Source of the DNA: Craspedostauros australis
Taxonomy: Eukaryota > Bacillariophyta > Bacillariophyceae > Mastogloiales > Achnanthaceae
Assembly: GCA_026770025.1 (NCBI GenBank)
Contig: JAMXDE010000010.1
Location: forward strand, 1,922,001 to 1,986,000
Direction: 5' to 3'
Length of the DNA stretch: 64,000 nucleotides
In this document: positions 43,099-52,000 of the stretch, piece after piece
How positions within the stretch are numbered: position 1 is the first letter of the stretch
Layout of the letters: each line of letters opens with the position of its first letter
Notes under the pieces: generated by a model
What the model was told of the DNA's origin: nothing
Database searches by the model: none
What the model saw: only the letters and a program-made list of their open reading frames with translations
Translations under genes and position numbers: made by a program

Positions 43099-44544
43099 TC
43101 AGTTCTCGCTGACGTTTCCATCGCTGGGAGTGGAATGCTGGCTACTGTCGTAGTGGCCATCGCTGTCGTCAAAGTGGACGTGAGGAGCTGACTTGGCATG
43201 GACCTTGACGGATTTGGACGAGGACGATTTCTTGTCGTGCTGGCGCTTCTTCCCAGAGGAGTCAGCGTTCTTGCCGGATCGGGCGCGACAGTCGGATGTC
43301 TTGTGCTTGCCCCATGCCTTGTGGTTGTCACACCAGTGGAAGGTTGTTCCTTGGTGGACGAAGTGCTTGGGATCGTTGCCCTTTGGCGGATCGCGATTGG
43401 CGAGAGGGTGGTTGCCGCGCTTGTGGCGAGCTGTCCCTTTGTTGTCTTTCTTGTTGTTTGCTCGCTTGCCGGTTGCTTTGGTGAGCGAGGCTTTGAGCTG
43501 CTTCGTCTCGGCTCGGAGGGCGAGGAGCTGCTTGTCGCGGGAAAGGCGGTTCCATGTGCCGGCGTTGACCAAGCTCTGGTACTTGGTTTCGGCGGTGCTC
43601 ATGAGACTGACGTAGTCTGGAGTGCCAGAGTCGCTGCAGCGCTGGATGCGGTTGACGAACTCCTCATTGTCTGCTGTGTTGTATGCAGTGATGAGTGCGA
43701 AGGTCACTTCGCTGCCGACTGCTTCGCCTTTGGACTGTAGAGTGAAGACTTGATTGCGAACGTGGTCGTTCAGCTTCTTGATGTCGTTGTCGAAGTCTTT
43801 GAGCTTCAACCGATGTAGATTCATGCGGATGCTCGTGCTGAGGTCATCTGTGTCGATGCTGACATGAGAGAGGACGACGCGTAGGAGCGTTGGTCCATCC
43901 ATGAGTCCGTTGATTTCGTATGTGCTGCGCTGTGGCAGGATGCGATTGACGAGGTTGGGGCTCAGCGAGTTGAGGATGGCAACACCTATGAGGTGCGCAG
44001 CTTGCTTCTCGACGCTGTCATTGATGTGACGCAGTGTGGCACTGGTGCGCACATGGTCGATGGTGGTGAGTGGATAGTTGTCGAGGATGTTGTACATGCC
44101 TGTTGTTGTGGCGACTTGGAAGATGTCGATGCATTGCATCATCATCGCGCGAGTGCGAATGTTGGCGAGGAAGACGTTGATGTTCTCTGGAGCACCTTCA
44201 AACTTGTCGTCGCTGAGCTTCTCTTGTGCTGTCTTGATGAGAGCAGCGCCTGTCTTTGTTGTTGGATCGATGAGAGATCCATATGGTGTTACAGCGAACT
44301 GTGCTGGTTGCTGATTGGCTGGCGGATTCGGATTGGCTTGGACGACTGGCTGTGCAGCTGCTGCTGCTTGGACTTGTGCTGCCACTTGCTGCTGGATGAT
44401 TTGGACGAGCTGTGCCATGTTCAGAGCGATGGGCTGTCCTCCTGCTTGTGGTGGTTGCTGTGCTGCCTGTGGTTGTGCAGCTGCTTGTCCTGCAGGTGCG
44501 GTTGCGGCTGTGGCGTTGTTGGGTTGGTTGCCTTGATCCGCCAT
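43099..44544 (-). CDS. gag: Copia Gag (capsid/nucleocapsid) protein
   Basis: 481 residues from the ATG at 44544. The N-terminus is Gln/Ala/Pro-rich. A helical capsid-like region follows, from about residue 75 (GAALIKTAQEKLSDDKFEG) to about 345. A basic region then contains a knuckle-like motif, FHWCDNHKAWGKHKTSDC, in which two Cys and two His could hold zinc. It differs from the retroviral CCHC box and matches what I recall of diatom CoDi elements. The C-terminus is Lys/Ser/Asp-rich. The ORF ends at a UGA (43101-43099) followed by C, in frame with pol. Gag should assemble the particle that packages the RNA. Confidence 0.92.
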   Translation of the reverse strand: MADQGNQPNNATAATAPAGQAAAQPQAAQQPPQAGGQPIALNMAQLVQIIQQQVAAQVQAAAAAQPVVQANPNPPANQQPAQFAVTPYGSLIDPTTKTGAALIKTAQEKLSDDKFEGAPENINVFLANIRTRAMMMQCIDIFQVATTTGMYNILDNYPLTTIDHVRTSATLRHINDSVEKQAAHLIGVAILNSLSPNLVNRILPQRSTYEINGLMDGPTLLRVVLSHVSIDTDDLSTSIRMNLHRLKLKDFDNDIKKLNDHVRNQVFTLQSKGEAVGSEVTFALITAYNTADNEEFVNRIQRCSDSGTPDYVSLMSTAETKYQSLVNAGTWNRLSRDKQLLALRAETKQLKASLTKATGKRANNKKDNKGTARHKRGNHPLANRDPPKGNDPKHFVHQGTTFHWCDNHKAWGKHKTSDCRARSGKNADSSGKKRQHDKKSSSSKSVKVHAKSAPHVHFDDSDGHYDSSQHSTPSDGNVSEN

Positions 44545-44628
44545 GGTCGCTCTTCGAGTTTCGTTGTTGTTGTTGTTGGTTTTGGTGCGTGCGACCAAAC
44601 CAAACGATCAGAGCGCGTGTTTCACGTT

Positions 44629-44642
44629 GCGCAGAGGAAGCG
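44629..44642 (-). other. Putative primer-binding site of the copia element
   Basis: Directly inside the 5' LTR the minus strand reads CGCTTCCTCTGCGC. This would pair with GCGCAGAGGAAGCG, close to the D-arm of eukaryotic initiator tRNA-Met as I remember it (about 13 of 14 positions). Copia elements are known to prime from an internal initiator tRNA fragment. The host tRNA is not in this window, so this is an inference. Confidence 0.6.
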
Positions 44643-44829
44643 TGTGCAGGTTTTTCACGTGACCGGAGGTGTTGGGGGGTGAAACCTGTCTGTTCTGAAA
44701 AATTATGACTGTGCGGAGCGGTCATTTGCTCAACGTGGATCCTACGCGTGGTTTGTGCGGTATCGTCTGTCCATCGACACTCATTGTTCGGATTCGGCCA
44801 GATTCGGGAATTGGCACTAAATCTGCACA
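44643..44829 (-). repeat. 5' LTR of the copia element
   Basis: 187 bp, reading identically to the 39090-39276 copy. As the upstream LTR it should hold the element's promoter. Confidence 0.95.
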
Positions 44830-44834
44830 CCACT
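44830..44834. other. Target-site duplication CCACT, right copy
   Basis: Matches the five bases at 39085-39089. Confidence 0.93.
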
Positions 44835-45330
44835 GGGAACGAACGAATCTTCTGTTTGCAATCCACCCGGATCTTCTGGTGATGTATCCGCGCCTTGACG
44901 CTTCTGTTGTTGTTGCTGTTGTTGCATCGATCCTTCGGATACGTGTTTATCTTTGTTTATGATTTTATTAATAGTATGTGCTGTTTGGTTTTCTTTTTTC
45001 TTGCTTGGGGGTTTCTATTCTACATTGATGGTACGGTTGCATGGTATTATATTTGTGGTTTTGACAACATGTTGTGTGATGGGAGCGTTCGAGTTGGTAC
45101 TCGTATTTGGATTGGGAGGAGGGAGCTTGACGAAGCACTTGCTTTGGTGAGATGATGGATGCCACGAAGCAAGTTGGAAAATCGTCCCTGTTTGCTGATC
45201 GTGTTCGACTCCGCTGCATGCCATTCCTGCTTTGGCAATAAGACCCATGAACAGGACGGGGCGTTGCTGGGGATGTTCGGACGTGAATCATGCCCACGCT
45301 GCACTGCAGTGGACGCAGCAACAACAGAGA
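44835..45330. other. Intergenic region right of the copia element
   Basis: T/G-rich sequence with no supported gene; the 3' flank of the following minus-strand gene. Confidence 0.45.
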
Positions 45331-46452
45331 TCATAGGAGAGTTGCCTCATCCTCATCCTCCTGCCCTTGCTGTCTCGCGAGCCTCCGACTGAGGACGGTG
45401 TAGGCCCGGTACGCCTTGGCGATGAGGTCGGGACTGCGGACACCGGCCTTGCGCAGATACTTCTGCATGGCGAGGGTGATGGCCTGCGACTTGCGCACGC
45501 GGATCTTGTGCTGGCGGTTGAAGATGACGTTCTCCAATCCCCTGGAGCAAAAGTCGTCGTCGTCCGTGAGCCTCTCCCCCACCCCCGTCTTGACGAGGAA
45601 GACGGTGTAGTCGATCGTCTTCTTCGTGCGTTGGATTTCGTGCTGCGACGTCCACATCTTCGACATCTCTTCGCGCGTGAGTTCCGAGTAGTGCGGGATG
45701 GCCCGGATCCGCGTCTTCTTTGCGAAGCTGACCGACTTGTTGACGGCGATCTCAGTGTCCGCGCCAGGAAGCCCTTCAGGGGCTCCACCGGCAGTTGCAC
45801 TGGCGGAAGTTGGCTCCGGCGTGTCATTGGACTCGAGAGCTTCGCCATCGTTGTTCTTTGACAGTCCTATCGACGCTGACGTTGATTCTAATGATGGCGA
45901 TGATGATGTTGCTGATGGGACATCGATAGCCGCAGGTTTGGAATCGCCATCCATGTCCTCGCACCGACTACCGGTTGAGCTGACGCTGCTGTCTTCTGAG
46001 ACCACGGCTGCGGGCGTGGGTAAGCCGCCTTCGCGTTGCCCACGTCCTTGCGATGATGCGTTTTGCGACTGCGGATGGGTCTCGTCGTGTTGGCGATCGC
46101 CGTTGGCATCATCTTCGTCATCGCCGTCATTGTCAGAAGCATCGTCTTCATCATCATCATCATCCACACAAAAGCGCATCTCCACATCGTTGGATGTTCG
46201 GCGCGCCATGGCGGCCGTCGCTGTGCGTACAAGCGCTTTCGCGGTCTTGACGGTGGTGTAGACAACGTCGTCCATCGGTTCACCGAGGAATAGATCAGCA
46301 GCAGCAGCAGCAGCCACACGCGATGGCAACAAATGCGGCGTGCGGCGCCCGGAGGCGAAGCAATCGTGAAGAATGCCTTCGCCGGTCGTTGCGACTTCGC
46401 CGACTGTGCTGCTGCTGCTGACCGGGGTGGGTGCCATCGTGAGGCTTGTCAT
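45331..46452 (-). CDS. Diatom-type acidic protein, VSF-xxx-IP-xxEY family, member 1
   Basis: 373 residues from the first ATG at 46452; the longer frame upstream has no ATG and includes a CAA-repeat leader. The N-terminal 230 residues are mostly disordered, with an Asp run (CVDDDDDEDDASDNDGDD) and Ser/Thr-rich parts. The ordered C-terminal 140 residues begin NKSVSFAKKTRIRAIPHYSE, then LTREEMSKMWTSQHEIQRTK, DDDFCSRGLENVIF and a helix ALTMQ-like region (AITLAMQKYLRK). The gene at 48406 shows the same order of motifs. The family is expanded in diatoms to my knowledge and is uncharacterised. No targeting peptide or membrane segment is visible. Confidence 0.78.
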   Translation of the reverse strand: MTSLTMAPTPVSSSSTVGEVATTGEGILHDCFASGRRTPHLLPSRVAAAAAADLFLGEPMDDVVYTTVKTAKALVRTATAAMARRTSNDVEMRFCVDDDDDEDDASDNDGDDEDDANGDRQHDETHPQSQNASSQGRGQREGGLPTPAAVVSEDSSVSSTGSRCEDMDGDSKPAAIDVPSATSSSPSLESTSASIGLSKNNDGEALESNDTPEPTSASATAGGAPEGLPGADTEIAVNKSVSFAKKTRIRAIPHYSELTREEMSKMWTSQHEIQRTKKTIDYTVFLVKTGVGERLTDDDDFCSRGLENVIFNRQHKIRVRKSQAITLAMQKYLRKAGVRSPDLIAKAYRAYTVLSRRLARQQGQEDEDEATLL

Positions 46453-48405
46453 GAGTTGGTGGGCATGCGGTCTTTGTTGTTGTTGTTGTTGTTGTTGTTG
46501 AGGTATTGTTGTCGCTGATGTGGGTTTGTCTGTGGGTATGTGTGTGGAGGCGTGATTGTGTTTGTGATTGTATTTGTGATTGTGCCTGTGTTTGGGTGAT
46601 CGTGGGTCGCAGTTTGCACAGCTGGTTTTTGGTCTTCGTTGTTCTGTATGACAGGTCTTTGCCTGTTGTGTTGTGCCTCTCTGAGGTCGATTTTGGTGCT
46701 GTGTGACCAACTGTCTTTGTTGTGAACGTTGTGGACGTTGTTGAGGTTGTTGCGGTTAGGGGTGCTACGAAGACTGTCGGAAGGCTGTTGATCGCGATTG
46801 TGGTTGTGATTGTTGTGGGTGGGGCGTTGTTATGAATGCAACTGCAGCGCTGTTGCTGTTGTGAGTCTGTGACTTTGTGGTGCCTCCAGTTGTGCTGATT
46901 TCAGTGTTCTTGTCGGCGCAATGGATGGATGCAAGGTCTGATACAAGGGATGGCAGGTGGAAGGGATGGATGGTGGTCCTCAGTTCCTCTCCATTGGCAT
47001 TCTCTTGCGTTGTGGACTTCCTATTCTGCTTGTCTCTCTCCTCCCTCTTGGCTTGCCTGTTGGGAATGATGCCTCACGTTTCGCACAAGAAACCACCACG
47101 CAGAACAAAAACAAGAAAACGACGATGGCTGAAGCGGTTCGAGGAAACACGCAGAAGCTTCTGGCGATGCGGCACGAGCTACGAATACGAGTCCAGTACT
47201 TGCACAATGGTGTACTAGGGGCACGCTCCCGCTCTTGTTCAAACATCAATACTCCGCCTCACAGTGCGAATCCCCACCTCGGGCCCAGCACGCTACGCAA
47301 CACGATAAACTGTCACTCTTCTCGTTCGGAAACCAGCTGCGGAAGCGCCGGTCAAAACAGGAAGCGCAGATTCCTTCCGCGTTTCTGCGTGTGCTTCGTT
47401 CTCTCCACGACGCGTGTTTCGAAGCCAAACCGTGGCCGTTATCTCTGCGCCTCACGCATGCAGAAATTCTGATTGACCGAAGGAATCTCCACGCAGAATC
47501 TCATTTGACACCGCCACAAATGGTCGAGCTCGACTTTTGCATTTCAATCGGAACTCGAACGGCAACGTGGTATCCTCAATCCCGCACGACTACCAAACAT
47601 CCGGGTATGCATTGACTCGTGCATGCAGAACGCATTCGCGTGATTGATCAAACGGGACAAGAAAGGACAAGACACGTTTGGAAACTGACACAATTCATCA
47701 TTGATAGCGTCTGACATGCATTACGTTTCTTGGTTTGTTGTGAGACCCGGAGGTTTCGACATGGCGCATCTGGTCTTGATTTTTGTTGTAAACCACAAAA
47801 AGCGGCGATTGTCTCACTCAACGACTCTCCCCATCAACACACACACAAGCCCAAGGAGGCAAACGAGGGAGAATGTTGTAGAGCGGGGTGGAGTAGCTCG
47901 CAGAGCATGCCACTCTCCAGAATATGTTTGGATGTATTCTATGGATGAGTGTGATGCTGTTGCTGTTGGTGTGATTGGCTGGTCGAAATGAACAACAGAT
48001 GATGGAGGCGCGTACATGGATAGAGTGCGTGAGGCAGAGTCGCACTCTACCCTGTTCTGCTCTGCTGAACTCTACTGGTATTGGTGAGTTCCCGCAAGGG
48101 ATGATGCGGATGCTCTATCTGCTATTATCCTACTCTACGAGCCTGCTGGAATGCAAGTGCTCTCTCTCTCTCTTTCTCTGGAGTAGAGAATTTCCACTGG
48201 ATGCGATGATACTACTACAGATGAATTGGAGCTGTCTGTTGCTATTGTTTGCTGTGATTGTGTGTTAAGGTTTAAGGTTTGGAATATGTTGTATAATAGT
48301 ATGGTTTTGAATGATGTGTTGTGTTGTGTTATGATATGTGGAAGCCGACATCCATGCATGTGAATGCACGTGAATGTGCGACGGATAGAGTAGGGTGAGG
48401 TGCGC
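46453..48405. other. Intergenic region between the two acidic paralogues
   Basis: Starts with a GTT/CAA trinucleotide run (about 46470-46500) in the leader of the gene at 46452. Frames at 46877-47218 and 46957-47615 have no domain character. A CT microsatellite lies at about 48152-48180. No gene is supported. Confidence 0.45.
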
Positions 48406-49053
48406 TCACTGCTCCCAGATGGCGCGTACCTCGGCCTCGTCTTCGATAGCGATCTCGACGGCGACCTGATGGGCAACCTCCGACACCTCGGCGAGCCATT
48501 CAGCGAGCCTCTCGCTCAGCACCTCTGGCTCCTCCAGGAGGTCATCGAACTCGTCCTGGATCTGCTGCATGCCTTCGTTCACCTCGCGTCTGTGCTCGTT
48601 GTACATGCTGACGTACTCCTCGGTGTATGGCTCCAGACCGCGGGTGCAGATGCCGTCCTCCTCCTCGGAGGGGTACATGTCGCAGTCCATCAAGGCCACG
48701 ATGTCCATGCAGGCCGTGCGGTTGCGGCGCTCCTCGCAGCGGCTGGACCAGATCTGCGCCTTCTCTTCCTCGCTGTACTCGGAGGCGTGTGGGATCTCGT
48801 GGATCTCGGTGGCGGAAACATCGAACGACACGCGCTTGTAGACGCAGCGCTTGTTGGAGCGGCGGCTGCTGTGGCGGTCCTGCGATGTGGAGGACTCGGC
48901 AGCGGAGGTTGGCGTGGTCACGTCCACCGGGCTCTGCGGGAGGGCCTTTGGCAGGTTCTTCACCAGCGGCGAGTTCGGTGCTGTGGCGAAGAAGGTGGTG
49001 ACATCGCTGAAGCTATCGTCATGGTCGCGAATGTATGCTGCTTGTGGAGACAT
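48406..49053 (-). CDS. Diatom-type acidic protein, VSF-xxx-IP-xxEY family, member 2
   Basis: 215 residues from the ATG at 49053. A short disordered N-terminus ends in RRSNKRCVYKRVSFDVSATE. The core then follows member 1 motif by motif: IHEIPHASEYSEEEKAQIW, a helix with a mid Arg-rich part (SSRCEERRNRTACMDIVALM), EDGICTRGLEPYTEEYV, and a long acidic amphipathic helix at the C-terminus (EEPEVLSERLAEWLAEVSE). The two genes lie on the same strand about 2 kb apart, so they are probably an old local duplication. The protein is compact and probably soluble; function unknown. Confidence 0.8.
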   Translation of the reverse strand: MSPQAAYIRDHDDSFSDVTTFFATAPNSPLVKNLPKALPQSPVDVTTPTSAAESSTSQDRHSSRRSNKRCVYKRVSFDVSATEIHEIPHASEYSEEEKAQIWSSRCEERRNRTACMDIVALMDCDMYPSEEEDGICTRGLEPYTEEYVSMYNEHRREVNEGMQQIQDEFDDLLEEPEVLSERLAEWLAEVSEVAHQVAVEIAIEDEAEVRAIWEQ

Positions 49054-52000
49054 GATGAATTGATTGATTGTTGGTTTGGTTGTTGGCTTGATTGGGGTGG
49101 ATGCTGATTGCGTTTGTCTTGTGTTGTGTTTTGTCGAGTGATCGAGTTTTGATTTTATGAGGAAAGACAGAGGCGGAGGTTGGTGTTGTTTTCGTGTTGG
49201 CGCCACAGCCAGGTGGTCTCTTGGTGTTGTTTTGTGTTTGTGCTGTGTTCTTTGTCCCACAGAGCCGAACGAGACCAACAAGCACGCTCGGATGAGCGAT
49301 CGCAAGCCTTTTCGGTGCCTTCCTCACATAGACCTCTTATTTATCCGCCCTTGCGTTGTGGGCGGGTACTGGTATACGGTACGGCCACAAGCGCCTTGTA
49401 TGGTAGGCAACGCGTCGGAGGAATTTCGTTGCAAAGTGAGCTTTTGGGTTTGACCCAAGAACGAAACCACAAAGCCAGTGGGGGCAGGATAAATAAGTCG
49501 CCCATTTGGCACGATACGTTAAGTAAGACGCATGTCATGAAGAAATCTGAGGAGGTCTTTGCTGGAAGAATGGTGCTTCCATCGCGCGAACTGAAGTCAG
49601 GTACAATGCCAACATTTCCCGAAAGGGACCGCTTCAATCCAAGCGATTATGGAGAATTCGTTCCTTTGACAAAGCCGGCTGTTCCGCCGTGATCGAGCGG
49701 GCACATTCATCAGAAAGGTCGAGATCATCACAACACAACATGCAGGCCCTTTGCGAAGGTATTATTTCTGTGCTGCAATGGTCCTGTGGTCATGGCGTAC
49801 TGGTGGTGGGCTCGTTGTGCATGTCTTTTGGGAGTCCGCAGAGTGCGGAGTACAGGACAGTGGAGGATGCTGATGTGCCTCTGTTTCACGAATCAAGAAC
49901 GAGGCACATCTCCGAACCGTCGTTGCCACCATGTACCTCAGGATCCAGCATTGGCAAGCTACTTTGCCGGCCACGTGAAAACATAGAGTACGTAGAGAGA
50001 GAGAGACAGACAGACTACCGCGAAGTTGCTCTTCCGATGCAATCTTGCAACACAATGTTCCGAATTGCTCAGGCACTGATGCAAAACAGAAAAAAGAGCC
50101 GCGTGGTGTAGATAAGACGATTTGGATGGGGAGATCCGTTCTTTTGTAGCACTACACTGGAAGCGAGGCTACTCACTGACTATTGTAAATCGTCAACTCT
50201 CCTCGATTCTGGAACCTTTTCACGCTCTTTGTGCGTTCGTGCGACCACGTGTGTGGGTTGTGGATCATCTTGACGGTTTCGATTGACGTTGTACCTCTGT
50301 GGTGGGATCTACTTCTGCACATGTGCAGACTTACTCTTGCGATGCGTCGCAACTGACCCCACTCTGCGTACACACTCTTCGTACATCTCTTACCCGAAGA
50401 TGCGTGGTGTGCATACCACGCCGTAGAAGAGAGTAGGCGTGGAGTACTTCGCTCTCTGCCCTGCTGGGAGGCGCGGTAATCCCCAGGAATGGCAGCAGTG
50501 GCTCCATTGTTACATTTTTGGTAAATTTGACAAGGTTGGCCAAGTTGATGTTGGTTTGGATCATTCGTGTAGCTTTCCAAATCGTCTTGGCATTCGCTGC
50601 AAGCCCGGAAACGGTTGGAGACTCGTTGGCGTTTCACTGAAAAGCACTTTTTCGGGTCACGCATCGATCAGTCACGCCCACTATAGTCAAGCAAGTCATC
50701 TCATGCAAACGCCACAGATAAATAGTACTTCCTTTGTTCCTTTCGAACCTTGCGCGAAGACTCGACAGATTTCTGGGAAATTCGCTTTCGATGAATTGCT
50801 TTGGTGCTTCCGAGTTCGTCCACGCCTCTTTTGCGTCCCGCTCCGGCTTCATGTTCCGTTTTGTGTGTTGTTGCATGATGCATCACAACAACAGGCAGCA
50901 GCCTCCTCATCTCCCTTGCACCACACATTTACTGTGCATCCTGATGTTGATGCAATCCACGCTATTGAGTTGTCTATTTGTCCTACTATTAGTAGTAGTA
51001 TTAGCAGGATTATTATGCTTAGTAGTGTATTAGTAGTGGTAGTAGTAGTGCCAGTGGCGGTAGTAGTTGTGGTGGTAGTGATAGTTGTAGTATGCTTGTC
51101 TGTTCAACACGACCTCACACACGAGATGATGTCGCGTTGCACGACACGTTTGACGCAAGTGTCAGCAGGAGCGCCTCTGGAACCCAAAAGAAGCCACGCT
51201 TCATTCCCCGATGAATTCCTCCTTCATTCTCTGATGATTTGGCCCCTTACTTGCTCCTCCTTCTCCCAAAGAAATAAATTGTAATTCCACCCGGAATTAC
51301 AATATAATTCTTTTTTTTATTCTCAGCGTATTCTTCATATCAACACGATGGCAGTGTGAGATTTTTCCCTTTTTGGGTGGAATTGCTGGGGAGAGAGGGC
51401 CGGAATTACAATATAATTTATTTTATATTCCCATTCGCCTCGTCGTATTTCCCTGTTCGCTGGGACTCTTTCCACATTCCCACGTAGAACTGATGTAACT
51501 TCCCTACCTGATGAAGGTCACGAACTGCGCTGCGTGCCAAGAAAGCCCCCCCATTGCGCTGGCCTCGGTTGGTGCGAATGCGAAGCAGAACAGATTCGTC
51601 GCCGCCAGAACGGCCCTTTTCCGCTGCAGGTATCGCACCTGGGACTCACATGAGCGGTCTTTGTTCGTCACGTGTTGATCGAACGAGACAAGCAAGCCGA
51701 TGGCATCGACTCTTGCGACTGGTTTGGGTTGAGCAGTCTACCATTTCCTAGAAGTCATCCATTGCATACAAGTACACAAGTCATCAAAATTGTATTACAA
51801 CGTCACCTTCACAACCATCTATTATATCGTATGATACTATGTTGGCACACTTGCCGCCTCTGCGCTCTATTCCACATTTATTGCTCTATTCACAATGATC
51901 GTCGCAACAGACAATCCAAATCATTGCACTATGCTTTGGTACGCCCAGGAGCTCGTCCGCTACAAGTGACTTGGGTGGCTCTTGCACCAGCATGCCTCCT

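Larger units (their letters stand above)
39090..44829 (-). mobile_element. Complete Ty1/copia LTR retrotransposon (diatom CoDi-like), 5,740 bp
   Basis: Two 187-bp direct LTRs beginning TG and ending CA look identical base for base, and a 5-bp target duplication flanks the element. Transcription runs on the minus strand, from the right LTR to the left one. Between the LTRs are a putative primer-binding site, gag, pol in copia order (protease, integrase, reverse transcriptase, RNase H) and a polypurine tract. LTR identity, intact ORFs and a perfect target duplication imply a very recent insertion. Confidence 0.95.

Noticed and set aside
50439..51284. 281-codon frame with a polyVal segment
   Set aside because: The Val run is only the GTAGTAGTG tract read in frame; flanks are irregular.
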